Assembly: GCA_015680905.1 (NCBI GenBank)
Contig: CM027380.1
Span: forward strand, 106,669,001-106,733,000
Length of the DNA stretch: 64,000 nt
Source of the DNA: Coptis chinensis
Taxonomy: Eukaryota > Streptophyta > Magnoliopsida > Ranunculales > Ranunculaceae
Direction of reading: 5' to 3'
Below are positions 20,894 to 32,700 of this stretch, in pieces. How positions within the stretch are numbered: the stretch's first letter is position 1; every line of letters starts with the position of its first letter. A program made the translations under genes and the position numbers. Under the pieces are notes generated by a model that saw only the letters and a program-made list of their open reading frames with translations, was not told the DNA's origin and made no database searches.

Positions 20894-21900
20894 AACACGT
20901 TACTATTGGGTCGACTTTCGAATCTGCTCAATCAAGCATTCCTTGATGTGTACACTAACGTCAATACACATGGATACAATGCCCCTTTTGGGTTTTTCAC
21001 CCTAAGGATAACAACTCCTTTCTTAAGTTCCGAGTCAAACTCAATTATTCCGGGTCACATATCAAGAACTAACAAAACATTTACTCATGAATTTCCAAAG
21101 GAAGTTCAAAGCCACACTCACACATTTTGTTAAACAACAACTTCGCATAAATTCTATGCATTCTTGTGAATGTATTAAAATCCAGAAAATTAATCGTAGC
21201 TATAAAAATAGCCCTCTTATAAATACGCTAAACTTGTAATGTATTTCCAATTATGACAATGAATTTGAGTATAAAATCAGCAATATTACAATTTCCAAAT
21301 AAATCTTTAAACATATATAGAAGTGATAGAAGTAACATTCTTTCTAAGTAATTAAAAGTAAAAAAAAAATGTATAACCGACCTTGGTAATACTAGCAATT
21401 GATACTACACAACCAGAAAAGAAGATTTCAAGAGCACCTATATGTAGTCTTTGAAACTTGAGCAATAAATCCCTTCAAAAGAATTACTCCACCAACAATC
21501 ATTGTGTGTGTTCTCAACACCTGAGAGATTTTATCTACCACTTTTTTCTTTGTGAATCAGTTCAAAATCGATTGTTTTAATCACCAAAAGCTTCATCTCC
21601 TTTAAGGCTTTAATTGATGAGCTCCCCTATATTTTATCTAACCACTCAACCTGTATGCCACGACCTTTTTACCATTCTCCTATATATATCCAAATTACAA
21701 AAGCATATAGGATCGGAACCCAAATTACAAAAACATATAGGATCAGAATTTTTTAAAAGATCACAAATATTTAGGACTTTTCTTAACAAAGAACCAGCTA
21801 GGTTTATTTGAACCGGGACGGTCTAATCTGAACCGGTTAAAAAAAACCATTTAGAAAACTTTAAATTGAAAAATTAGTCTTACAAATGAGAACTGAGGTA
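20894..21900. other. No gene seen
   Basis: A kilobase of AT-rich sequence without recognisable coding or repeat structure, immediately left of the first Copia element. Confidence 0.5.
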
Positions 21901-21905
21901 GTTAT

Positions 21906-22607
21906 TGTTAGAAAAATGATTTGCTCAAATCCATTTAAATATGAATGAGTAGTTTGTCTCCCAAGTTACCCCACTTAAGATGAAATGGGTTTTTTCTTGA
22001 AACAATGACGTAATGAGAAAAACCTTTTCAAAATGATGCATTTGTTTGAAACAATGCATTATGCGAAAAAGGTGCGACCTTTTCAAAATGCACCGGTTTG
22101 AAACAAGATTGCATCATGCCGAAAAGGTGCAACCTTTTCAAATAGGCACCGGGTTCAAAAATGCTATATGCCGAAATGGTGTGTCCTTTCAAACATGTGA
22201 CTTTTCAAAGAGTTGCTTACTTTTTCCCAAGAGTCACCGTGGTTGTTTTTGAAAAGGCACCACTCACCTATAAATAGTGGATGAATTTGGAGAGAAAAAT
22301 ACACCAGATCACACAGAGTTCTGATCTTTCTCTTCTCCCTCTGTTCTTAGTCAAATACTATGTTGTGTTCGCTGAGTCTATAGAATTGAAGTGCTAGCTT
22401 TCTATAGAAGGAAATCCGTTCTATCTTGGGAGATAGTTTCCCATCAACCTTCAAGCATCGTGAGGGGGAAAATCTGTCTTAAGGACATAGTGTATCTACA
22501 CTAGGCTCGGATTTAATTAAGAAGTACAAGACACTTACAAGACAAAAGGTTTGTATAGTTTGGTAATTGGTAAAGAGTAAGTACAATTAAGTTGTATATT
22601 CCTAACA
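21906..22607 (+). repeat. 5' LTR of Copia 1
   Basis: 702 bp, TG...CA ends. A TATA box (TATAAATA, 22269-22276) marks the promoter, so the transcript should start near 22300. Differences from the 3' LTR cluster between about 22005 and 22255. The last ~350 bp differ at only a few positions. Confidence 0.95.
22269..22276 (+). promoter_or_regulatory. TATA box in Copia 1 LTR
   Basis: TATAAATA follows GGCACCACTCACC. The same box is at 27612-27619 in the 3' LTR, where it could drive transcription out of the element into the neighbouring MULE. Confidence 0.6.
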
Positions 22608-22624
22608 ACTTAAGACAGATTTTC
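22608..22624 (+). promoter_or_regulatory. Atypical primer-binding site of Copia 1
   Basis: Two bases after the 5' LTR lies CTTAAGACAGATTTTC (22609-22624), not the initiator-Met tRNA complement TGGTATCAGAGC usual in plant Copia. These 16 bases are the exact reverse complement of 22468-22483 (GAAAATCTGTCTTAAG) inside the same LTR. The position fits a primer-binding site. The pairing suggests self-priming or a leader hairpin. Confidence 0.55.
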
Positions 22625-22716
22625 TTTTTCTTCTTCTTCTTTAACGCGAAATTTGTTTCTGTTTTCTTTTCTTTTTTGGTTTAAAGGAATAACAAAGTGT
22701 AGTTGTATTTCAGAAT

Positions 22717-25700
22717 ATGGCAACACCACCAGTTACTCCTGCTGTTACTGTTCCCCATTCTGTTCCTCATGGGGAGAAGCCTGAAAAGTTCAATGGAACT
22801 GATTTCAAGCGCTGGCAACAAAAGATGCTCTTCTATCTGACCACCCTTAACTTGGCAAGGTTTCTGTGGGATAAGGCTCCTGATGTAAGCTCTGATGAAA
22901 CCGACAAGGAGAAGGTTTTGGCCAAGGATGCTTGGTTTCATGCTGATTTCTTGTGTAGAAATTATGTTCTTAGCGGGTTGGCTGACTCATTATACAATGT
23001 ATATAGTGTGTTCAAGACTGCTAAGGAACTTTGGGATTCGTTGGACAAGAAATACAAGAGTGAAGATGCTGGCATGAAGAAATTCATAGTTGGCAGATTT
23101 CTTGATTTCAAAATGACGGATAGTAAGACCGTCATAAGCCAAGTCCAAGAACTTCAAGTAATCTTCCATGATGTCATTGCTGAAGGAATGACCCTAGGAG
23201 AATCTTTCCAAGTGGCTGCTATGATTGAGAAATTACCACCATCTTGGAAGGATTTTAAGAACTATCTTAAGCATAAACGCAAAGATATGAATCTTGAAGA
23301 GCTGATTGTCCGTCTAAGGATAGAAGAAGATAACCGCCTATCTGAGAAGAAGGGCAAGGATCCCATGGTGGCAAAGGCCAATGTTGTGGAAGGATCTAGT
23401 GCTAAGGGAAAGAGGAAGCTCCAAGACAAAGCTCAAGGCGAAGAGAGTAGTACGCCTACTAAGTTCAAGGGCAAGTGCTACAACTGTGGAAAGGCTGGAC
23501 ATAAGGCAAGTGAATGTCACAAGCCAAAGAAGTACAAGAAGCAAAAGACTGAAGCAAATGTGACAATGGACACGCTTTCTGATAGTGTTAATGACATGAA
23601 CCTATCTGCTGTGGTTTCTGAATGTCTCATGATTGGAAATGAAAGGGAATGGTGGGTGGATACTGGTGCTACTCGCCACATATGCTCCAACAAGTCGATG
23701 TTCACCACTTATCATCTTTGTGGAAAGGAAGAACAACTCTTTATGGGGAACTCTTCTACGTCCAAGGTTGAAGGCAAAGGAAAGGTGGTGATGAGGTTGA
23801 CTTCTGAGAAGGAACTAACTCTAAATGAGGTGCTCTATGTGCCTGACATTCGCAAGAATTTGGTTTCTTGGTCGCTGCTGAGCAAGAATGGCTTTAAGTT
23901 AGTCTTTGTTTCTGATAAATTTGTACTAACTAAGAATGATGTATTCGTGGGAAAGGGCTATCTTCAGGATGGTCTCTTTAGGATATTTTGTTTTACTATT
24001 GCGCCAAAGAGTGCCAATAAAGTTGAATCTTTTGCTTACTTGATTGAGTCTTCACATGTATGGCATGGTAGATTAGGACATGTTAATTATGATACCTTGC
24101 GTAGATTAATTAATTTGGACTATATACCAAAGATAAAAATAGACCCACACCATAAATGTGAAACTTGTGTAGAATCCAAGTTGACCAGATCATCCTTTCA
24201 TTCCATTGAAAGAAGTACTGAACCTCTAGACTTAATACATACAGATATATGTGATCTTAAGTATGTACAAACTAGAGGTGGTAAAAAGTATTTCATTACT
24301 TTTATTGACGATAGCACTAGATATAGTTATGTTTACTTGTTGAGAAGTAAAGATGAGGCAATTGAAGTGTTCAAGCATTATAAAAATGAAGTTGAAAATC
24401 AACTAAGCAAAAAGATTAAGGCTATAAGGAGTGATAGAGGAGGTGAATATGAATCACCTTTTGAAGGTTTCGCTCAAACATGGAATCATTCATCAAACTA
24501 CGGCTCCTTATTCACCTCAATCAAACGGTATTGCAGAATGCAAAAACCGAACTCTAAAAGAGATGATGAACGCTATGTTGTTAAGTTCTGGTTTGCCCCA
24601 GAATTTGTGGGGGGAAGCTTTGCTTTTTGCCAATTACATTCTCAACAAGATTCCTAACAAGAAGACGCTTTAAACACCATACCTAATTGTGGAAAGGTCA
24701 TCGGACTTCCTACTGAATTCTTAAAAGTGTGGGGTGTCTTGCTAAAGTGGAAGTCCCTAAACCTAAGAAGGTGAAGATAGAACCCAAGACTATTGATTGT
24801 GTATTCATTGGATATGCAAACAATAGTAGTGCATATCGTTTTCTGGTTCATAAATCAGAGATTCAAGATATACATGTTAATACAATTATAGAGTCAAGGA
24901 ATGCTTCATTCTTTGAAAAGACGTTTCCGTATAACATGTGTATAGAGTCAAGTTCAACAAAGAGAACTTTAGATGCTACAACTAGTAACCATCCTACACA
25001 AAGCGAAATTGAGGAGGAACCTAGACGTAGCAAAAGGTCAAGGACGCCAACGTCTTTTGGACCTGATTTTCTAACATACTTGTTGGAAAATAATCCTCAA
25101 ACGTTCAATGAGGCAATGTCATCTCCAGAAGCTACTTATTGGAAAGAAGCAATAAATAGCGAGATTGAATCCATAATGCAAAATCATACATGGGAATTGG
25201 TAGATTTACCATCAGGTTCCAAGACTTTGGGATATAAGTGGATATTCACAAAGAAATTTAAGACTGATGGATCAATCGACAAGTATAAAACTAAACTTGT
25301 GGTCAAAGGCTTTAGACAAAAGGAAGGATTGGATTATTTTGACACTTACTCTCCAGTTACAAGAATAACTTCCATAAGGATGCTAATAGCAATAACATCA
25401 ATACATGGATTTGAAATACATCAAATGGATGTAAAGACGGCATTCTTGAATGGTGAGTTAGATGAAGAAATATACATGGAACAACCCGAAGGGTTTATTG
25501 CTCCTGGACAAGAAAGGAAAGTTTGCAAGCTTGTTAAATCTTTATATGGATTAAAGCAAGCACCTAAGCAATGACATGAGAAATTTGACAATGCAATGTT
25601 GTCAAACGGTTTCAAAATAAATGAGTGTGACAAGTGTGTCTATGTCAAAAGCACTCTAAAGGGATGTGTCATTATTTGTCTCTATGTAGACGATATGCTA

Positions 25701-26620
25701 ATTTTGGGTAGTAATATGGATGTCATAAAATCTACCAAACAAATGTTGTCTAGTAAGTTTGACATAAAAGATTTAGGTGTCGCTGATGTTATCTTAGGAA
25801 TTAAGATCTCTAGGATGGAGGATAGACTTGTTCTATCACAATCTCATTACATTGAGACGATTCTTGACAAGTTCAAGAAATATAACATCACACCAAAAAG
25901 GTCACCAGTTGACGTAAATCTTCATTTAGCCAAAAATATCGGAGATAGCATATCTCAACTAGAATACTCTCGTGATACTTGGTAGTTTAATGTATGTCAT
26001 GAACTGTACAAGGCCCGACATAGCATACTCGTGAGCAAGCTAAGTCGATATAATGAAAGTAATCCCGGCGAGATCATTGGATTGCCATATTGAGAGTTTT
26101 GGGATACTTAAAGTATACTCAGAATTTTGGTTTGCACTATACAAGATATCCAGCCGCCCGTAAAGTATCGCGATGCTAATTGGATATCCGACACTAACGA
26201 CTCAAAGTCCACAAGTGGATATGTCTTTACACTTGAGGTGCACCGTTTCTTGGAAATCCTCAAAACAAACGCGTGCATAGCGAGGTCCACTATGGAATCC
26301 GATTCATAGCATTGGACAAGGCCGAGAAGAAGTAGAGTGGCTTCAAATTTCTTAGAGGATATTCCAAACTGGGGCTAAACACATTACCCGGAAGCATGTA
26401 TACACCGTGACAGCCTAATCTGCTATTGGTAGAGCATCGAGTAGCATGTATAACGGAAGTCTTGACATATACGTCCGTAGACATAATACCGCTAGACAAT
26501 TGCTCTCAAATGGAGTTATCTCAATCGACTATGTAAGGTCAAAAGATAACATTGCAGATCCGCTTACAAAAGGTTTAACAAGAGAGCAAGTAGAAAGATT
26601 ATCAAGGGAATGGGCTTAAA
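22717..26620 (+). pseudogene. Copia 1 gag-pol polyprotein, broken
   Basis: It starts at the ATG at 22717 ([10 protein letters not shown]). The first frame (to 24657) holds a gag domain ([18 protein letters not shown]), a zinc knuckle [14 protein letters not shown] at residue ~254, a protease motif VDTGAT at ~315, and integrase HHCC and core sequence ([28 protein letters not shown]). The frame shifts near 24470 (core continues as [18 protein letters not shown]) and again near 24670. Reverse transcriptase occupies 24729-25985, with YKWIFTKKFK and YVDDMLI, and an internal TGA at 25572 in place of a Trp codon. RNase H (25986-26620) is recognisable ([33 protein letters not shown]) but has many indels. 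It cannot support its own transposition. Confidence 0.92.
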
Positions 26621-27232
26621 GCTTTTGAGATAATCAACCAAGAGTCATCATAATGGAAAAACCAACCTAGTTATTTGGAGATCCCAAGATCTAGGTTCAA
26701 TGGGCCAACTGAATTATGTTAGTGACTCAGTTAGCACTGGAGAGTAATATTATACTCTAACCCATTCCTATATAAGACAGTGCATATCTGCCGCGAGAAC
26801 CAGGATAAGTCAAGCTTTTAATGATTTACTATATCTTGGAAAGTTATGTTATCCAAGTGGAGTATTGCAGGATACTCTTTATAGAAATCACCTATGTTAG
26901 TGTGAAGTGGGGCCGCTTCTATGAGAATTTTAAAGACAAATATCTCAAAAGCACTATCTAAAACCAAGAAGTGTTCAAGGCCAAAATGAACACAAACGTG
27001 AGAACCAACAGTATTCGAGACGGTACTGCGTGAAGATGATTGTCTAGGTTTATACAAACGGCTGACAGTTCAAGTACATTAATTGAAGTCTACTGATCGT
27101 CCAATTAAATCCGATCGACTTTCACTAAGGCAAGTTCAAGGCCTCCCATGCTACTTGACCTGATGCGGTATCTTTTCATTTGTAAAAGAACAGAAATCTG
27201 ATGTTTATGATAGAAGAAGCCAAATTTTCATT

Positions 27233-27244
27233 CATGTGGGGGAT
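27233..27244 (+). promoter_or_regulatory. Polypurine tract of Copia 1
   Basis: TCATGTGGGGGAT runs up to the 3' LTR start and holds the purine-rich stretch GTGGGGGA expected to prime plus-strand DNA synthesis. Confidence 0.5.
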
Positions 27245-27950
27245 TGTTAGAAAAATGATTTGCTCAAATCCATTTAAATATGAATGAGTAGTTTGTCTCC
27301 CAAGTTACCCCACTTAAGATGAAATGGGTTTTTTCTTGAAACAGTACGTAATGTGAGAAAAACCTTTTCAAAATGATGCATTTGTTTGAAATAAAGTGCA
27401 TTATGCGAAAAGGTGCGACCTTTTCAAATGTGCACCGGTTTGAAACAAAGTTGCATCATGCCGAAAAGGTGCAACCTTTTCGAAAGCACCGGTTCAAAAA
27501 GGATGCTTTATATGCCGAAATGGTGTGTCCTTTCGAAACATGTGACTTTTCAAAGAGTTGCTTACTTTTTCCCAAGAGTCACTGTGTTGTTACGAAAAGG
27601 CACCACTCACCTATAAATAGTGGATGAATTTGGAGAGAAAAATACACCAGATCACACAGAGTTCTGATTTTTCTCTTCTCCCTCTGTTCTTAGTCAAATA
27701 CTATGTTGTGTTCGCTGAGTCTATAGAATTGAAGTGCTAGCTTTCTATAGAAGGAAATCCGTTCTATCTTGGGAGATAGTTTCCCATCAACCTTCAAGCA
27801 CCGTGAGGGGGAAAATCTGTCTTAAGGACATAGTGTATCTACACTAGGCTCGGATTTAATTAAGAAGTACAAGACACTTACAAGACAAAAGGTTTGTATA
27901 GTTTGGTAATTGGTAAAGAGTAAGTACAATTAAGTTGTATATTCCTAACA
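27245..27950 (+). repeat. 3' LTR of Copia 1
   Basis: 706 bp, same ends as the 5' LTR. It also contains GAAAATCTGTCTTAAG, the complement of the atypical primer-binding site. Confidence 0.95.
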
Positions 27951-27951
27951 G

Positions 27952-27952
<1 letters not shown>

Positions 27953-27990
<38 letters not shown>
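27953..27990. repeat. (TA)n microsatellite, left border of MULE 1
   Basis: About 19 uninterrupted TA units directly abut the left terminal repeat of the first MULE. Its counterpart is at 33976-34005. Confidence 0.95.
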
Positions 27991-27993
<3 letters not shown>

Positions 27994-28250
27994 CCGCTCC
28001 CAAACGGTGCTCCCAAACGGATGTACGTATGCGGACTTGGCAAAAAATAAAGGATATCACGTGAGAAAGAAAAAAAAAAACCCACTTGTACAAAAAAAAA
28101 ACCCCCACAAATAAAAGAGAAAAATAAGGAATGGAAATAAGAGTATAACCATTCTCTCTCCATCCTGACTTTCTCTCTCCCTAATATTCTCTCCTCTCTC
28201 ACGCTCTCTCTCTCATGCTATTTCTTTTCTGTCTCTCTGTTCATAACATT
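27991..28250. repeat. Left terminal inverted repeat of MULE 1
   Basis: Pairs with 33700-33975. Best conserved over the first ~100 bp (GTACGTATGCGGACTT, ATATCACGTGAGAAAG), then a pyrimidine-rich zone of CTCTCTCTC type that also matches in composition. Confidence 0.7.
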
Positions 28251-28908
28251 TTCTCTCACGATATTTTATTTTTCGATTTATAGATGGTGACATGTACGGT
28301 AAACATCATTCTCCCTACACTTCCCACTATGAGAGTTGTAAACAGAGAAGTAATTGACTCTGCAAATTGCTCATGCTGCGGTGAGATTAGGAGTTTGGTT
28401 AGAGAGAACCAATAACATCAATTTGAGGGTGTTCAGCTTGTCTCGGGTTCATATTACTAATCGAAGTCCTTAATTATGTGTAGTAATGAATTTTGGTCCT
28501 ACCCAACCATGTTGGTCTTGTTTCAATTACGCCAAACCATGTATTCATTTCAATAAAATCATTTTGATTTTGAATCAATGATGCTAATTTATATATGCAA
28601 AGAAACACCTCTTAATTTGTATGCAAATAACAGGTTCTGGGTGCACGTGAAGCGGTCATGGGTAAAGCAATATCAACTTATTAATTGAGGTGAGAAAGGT
28701 GGATCATTCCTCACATGCGGCACATCTAAGAGTTGGTACATCTGAAACGAAAAAATAGCTGCACCTAAAACAAGTGTAAAGTTTTACTCTAGGAGCTGAA
28801 GGTGGTACACCCTTATATGATTAGGAATTTAGGAGTAATATTCCCCCAAAAAAAAGAACCATTAGGAATTGACGTGCTGCCACCTTCCCAAATGAAACAG
28901 TAGAGACA
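28251..28908. other. MULE 1 interior without a recognised gene
   Basis: Subterminal sequence between the left terminal repeat and the helicase fragment. No coding similarity was recognised. Confidence 0.4.
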
Positions 28909-29250
28909 TCACGCGGACATATATAGAGAGGAATCGACATCTTCAAGAAGCTCTTTGATATCCACTTCAAACCTCTCTTGAACTTGATTACGAACTTCCG
29001 AGTGGCTATTAGATGAAACAAAAGTGACTACAAGTCCTTTGGTGCCAAAACGACCAGCCCTACCAACCCTGTGCAAATACGTATCAGCTTAATCAGGCAT
29101 GTCATAATTGAGCACAATGTTAATGCGTTCAATGTCTATTCCTCTTCCAACCAAATATGTTGCAACGAGCATTCGTTTATGACCCTCCTTGAAGCCCTTG
29201 TAACGAGTCAACCTTTCTTCCTGAACATGGTTATTCCAGCTTGCGATGTC
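28909..29250 (-). pseudogene. Captured fragment of a UAP56-type DEAD-box RNA helicase
   Basis: On the minus strand the frame reads [20 protein letters not shown], then [57 protein letters not shown] and a stop after SSLYMSA. These are helicase motifs IV-VI and the C-terminus of UAP56/DDX39-type helicases (plant RH15/RH56), which act in mRNA splicing and export. A TAA replaces a Ser codon after the MPD motif. N-terminal motifs are absent. It lies inside MULE 1, in the same orientation as the transposase, so it is probably a captured host-gene piece. Confidence 0.85.
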
Positions 29251-29399
29251 CGAGCAACAAGCACAATAAAAAAGAAACAAAATACTTAAAAGAAGATCCA
29301 TGCACTCTTCAAAATACACCCCTCCCAGTATCCTTTAACATGTAAACTTCAAAACTCATCCACTGATTGTTCACCCAAAATATCATCATATGTTGCATC

Positions 29400-29705
29400 C
29401 TCGTCTATTGCATAATCGTTGTATAAGGAAGATTGTTCACTGGTAGTCAGTTAACACTATAATAAGTATGTGGTTGCTTTACAAAACAACAACAACAACA
29501 ACAACAACAACCAACGAATAATGCAAATTTAATTTCTTACTGATTTATGAGCTCTGGACAATTCCTTGCATCTTCGTCGCATAAGGAAGACTGTGCACTG
29601 CAAGTCAATTACCACTATAATTATAAGTATTTGGTTGCTTTACTAAAAAAACAAACAAATAATGCGAGTTTCTTACCGATTTATGAACTCTGGACAATTT
29701 CTTTT
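29400..29705. repeat. ~155-bp tandem duplication within MULE 1
   Basis: The block around TAAGGAAGATTGTTCACTGG (29431) recurs near 29583 (TAAGGAAGACTGTGCACTGC). Both are followed by TGGTTGCTTTAC and, further on, a TTTATGA.CTCTGGACAATT segment. A (CAA)n microsatellite (29485-29512) interrupts the first unit. This may be a duplicated exon and intron at the transposase 3' end. Confidence 0.65.
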
Positions 29706-29713
29706 ATCATGAG

Positions 29714-32700
29714 TCACTCCAACCTAGTTACAACCATTGCATCGTCTGGCTTTATTTTGTTTCCCCTTCCCGAGTGCTTTCTCTTTTCCCCTCTTAAGCC
29801 TTTTTCCGCACCTTTTTGCCCTCGCTTGAATTGGTTCACAGTAATTATTTTTTTCACTCCTAAACATGTACCAAAACCAAAATTTTGACTACCTTTATCC
29901 AACGGTGCTGTTACACTTGTACCACAACTAACCAAGCTGTTAATATTTTTAAGTGCACTACTTAAAGTACCAGTAAATACTGTAGTTGCTTCCTTACTTC
30001 TAAGGGCTTTATCAATTACAAGTGTAGACATGTGAATTAATTCACTTCGCTTCATAAGATACGATTTATCGGTCAGTTCCACCATCATCAATGACTATCC
30101 CTGTCTTTGTTGTTTTACACCAACGCGTTCAAATGTAATGGTCCGGCAACTTATCAAAATCATGCATCTTGTTCAAATATGACAAAATGTGCCTGCAAGG
30201 GATCCCTGAGCTCTCAATTTTTTTTGCAAGTACATGAAGCAAAATCCAAATCCTTTTTATACATAATTTCCCACACCCTAGACTTTTCTGCGATTTTTCT
30301 TTGAACTTTATAAACTCGACAACTTTCATTCTCACTAAGAAGCTCAAATCTATAACTCAAACTCTCCCACAACTCGTCTTGAAATTTAAAAAACATCTTA
30401 TGTGTATAAACTTCAACCATGTGTACCAAAAAATTGTGGAGCATTTTCATTTTTGGTTTTTCAACCATATCTTTATTATCCGCCATTAGCTCTTCGTGGC
30501 GTTGGCACACAAGTCCCCTACCAAACTGAACCATAAAATCTACCAATGAATTTTCTTTTGAAACATACCTTTTGAAGAATGAATGGGCACTTTCTGCTTG
30601 TTGGCTACTGGACATGCCAGTAGAAAAAATATGATTCACATATGCAGGCACCCATTTGGATCGGATATCATACATTGAAAGTAGCCACTTATTTTTATGT
30701 AAGCCACTCCTCTTAACCAGATCCGTCCACTTCAAATCAAACACTTCCTTCGTCTCGGATCCCCATATGCAGTTTGAGAACTCCCCATAGTACTCACTGT
30801 ATTTAGTTGTATCTAATTTCTCTGGAAACTTCATTAGTATGTGCTAACTACAATACCTGTGATAGAATATACAAAGGCTTTCAGATAATGCAAGTTTCGA
30901 AGGCATTCAGATATTTAAACAAAATGCATGCATAGTGTATATATACTCTCCACAAGATTCAAATATCACAATATCGACAATTCTTACAAAATGGTTCAAA
31001 CTAATGCAAAATACAAAATGCATGCATAGTCCTTCGTCTTGAACTAAAGCTTTTGCAAGTGTTTACGCCCTCCTGTGTGCTAGCCACTGTAGTGAAATTT
31101 GTAAGTCCATTGTCAATGGCCAAAACCATATAGCACACCATATATGTTCATTTAAAATTTATAAAATTGATTGCTTTATAGGCTAAAACCACCATATAAT
31201 TCCAATCAAGAAACAAAATCCATTAATATGTGCAATTGCTTAAGTTGATATAAAATACTCAGGCACCTTCTTGTTCCTTGGTGAAAGAAAATATGAGAAA
31301 CAGACACAACGATGTCACCAAATAAGCTGCAAGCCTAAGAGACTCTTCGAACTCTTTTGAAATTGCTCCAATCCTTGACCAATCCCCACTATATCTGAAG
31401 AAAGGTCTCCAAAACTTCCAATCAAGATCAGTGTTTGAACTATAAAGGGCAATTTAAATGACTTCTAACTAAAGATCAATGTAGAAATGTCAGAGCATTA
31501 TACATCCCCAAATCAGACATTGTGTCCAAGCAAGATCTTGAAGCGAGAAATAAGGAGAATATAGAAATCAAAACAAACTTACATAACGGTGCAAGGACTA
31601 GGAAGTTTACATCATCAAATTGTTTTATTTCATTGATGCACGAATAGAAAAAGCTACTGCAGAAAGCTTATTTCAATAACTTTTCATGGTATATAGATTG
31701 TTGGAATCAATTCGTTATAAAGCAAAATTCATTTATTGGTCTGATCAACAGCATGGTTCTTGGAATTTATTAGAACTGTAATAGCTAGGCTGGCCTAGCC
31801 ATCCTGCTTTCCAATGTACTGATGCAATCTGCCTTCAGATTTCAGGGGTGCATTTTGTATCTTAGTAATTAGTTTCTACCAAGCAAAAAAGAAAAAAAAA
31901 CAAGAGAAAGGTTTTTCTACAATGATATTGTAGGCCAAATAAACGTAGATTAGTCACACGCTTGTTTCTGGTATATGTTGTCATCACTATCTATTGCTTC
32001 ACCTATTTGCACCAATGATCAATTAAGATTAAATCCTATAACAATTGGAGATTCTGAAAATTTGCATTAATGGTAGTACAGTTAATCCTATAAAATTTAC
32101 ATTAATGGTAGTACAGTTATGAATTTTTGAAAATCAAAATCCTATAACATGAATCCAATGACTTCACATCATTCAAAATACTAATTTAAACTTGCTAACA
32201 GTTTAACTTTATAATACTTGTGAAAAGTAGTTTGAAGCGTCTGAGAAATTGCTTTTGTCATTGCTGGATCCTGATATGTTATAATCATCTTCGGGGCCTC
32301 ACCGGGCATAGCTTCTAAAAATTTGTTGAATAACCAAACAAAAGATTCAGTAGTCTCATTGCAGAGAAAAGAGCAAGCAAAAAGAACGGGCAGACCGGGA
32401 TTATTAGCCCTGAATAATGGTGCAAGTATCAACCCATACCGATTGGTATTGTACGTAGTATCAAAGATGACAACATCACCATAAAACTGGTATGCTCGTC
32501 TAGAGGTCACATCTACCCAAAAACAATGAGTAATTCTCTGTTCATCATCTGCCTCAATTTTATAAGTGAAAGAAGGATTCTTTCCATGCTCCAATTTCAT
32601 ATACTCATGAAACATATCTCCATCATAGCCCTTCTTCTTCTTGCGCCTATCCCTTTTCTTATTGTTTAAATCTTTTTGCATGAATCCAATATGTTCTATC

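Larger units (their letters stand above)
21906..27950 (+). mobile_element. Copia LTR retrotransposon 1, full length
   Basis: The 6,045-bp element has two LTRs (21906-22607 and 27245-27950), both starting TGTTAGAAAAATG and ending CCTAACA. The 5-bp target duplication GTTAT is perfect (21901-21905 and 27951-27955). Gag, protease, integrase, reverse transcriptase and RNase H follow in Copia order. The outer and 3' parts of the two LTRs are almost identical, pointing to a recent insertion, but the coding region is broken in several places. It landed at the left edge of the TA array that borders the first MULE. Confidence 0.95.

Noticed and set aside
27878-28202. Minus-strand frames with runs of Ile-Tyr
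   Set aside because: Translations of the (TA)n array and the CT-rich MULE terminus, not proteins.
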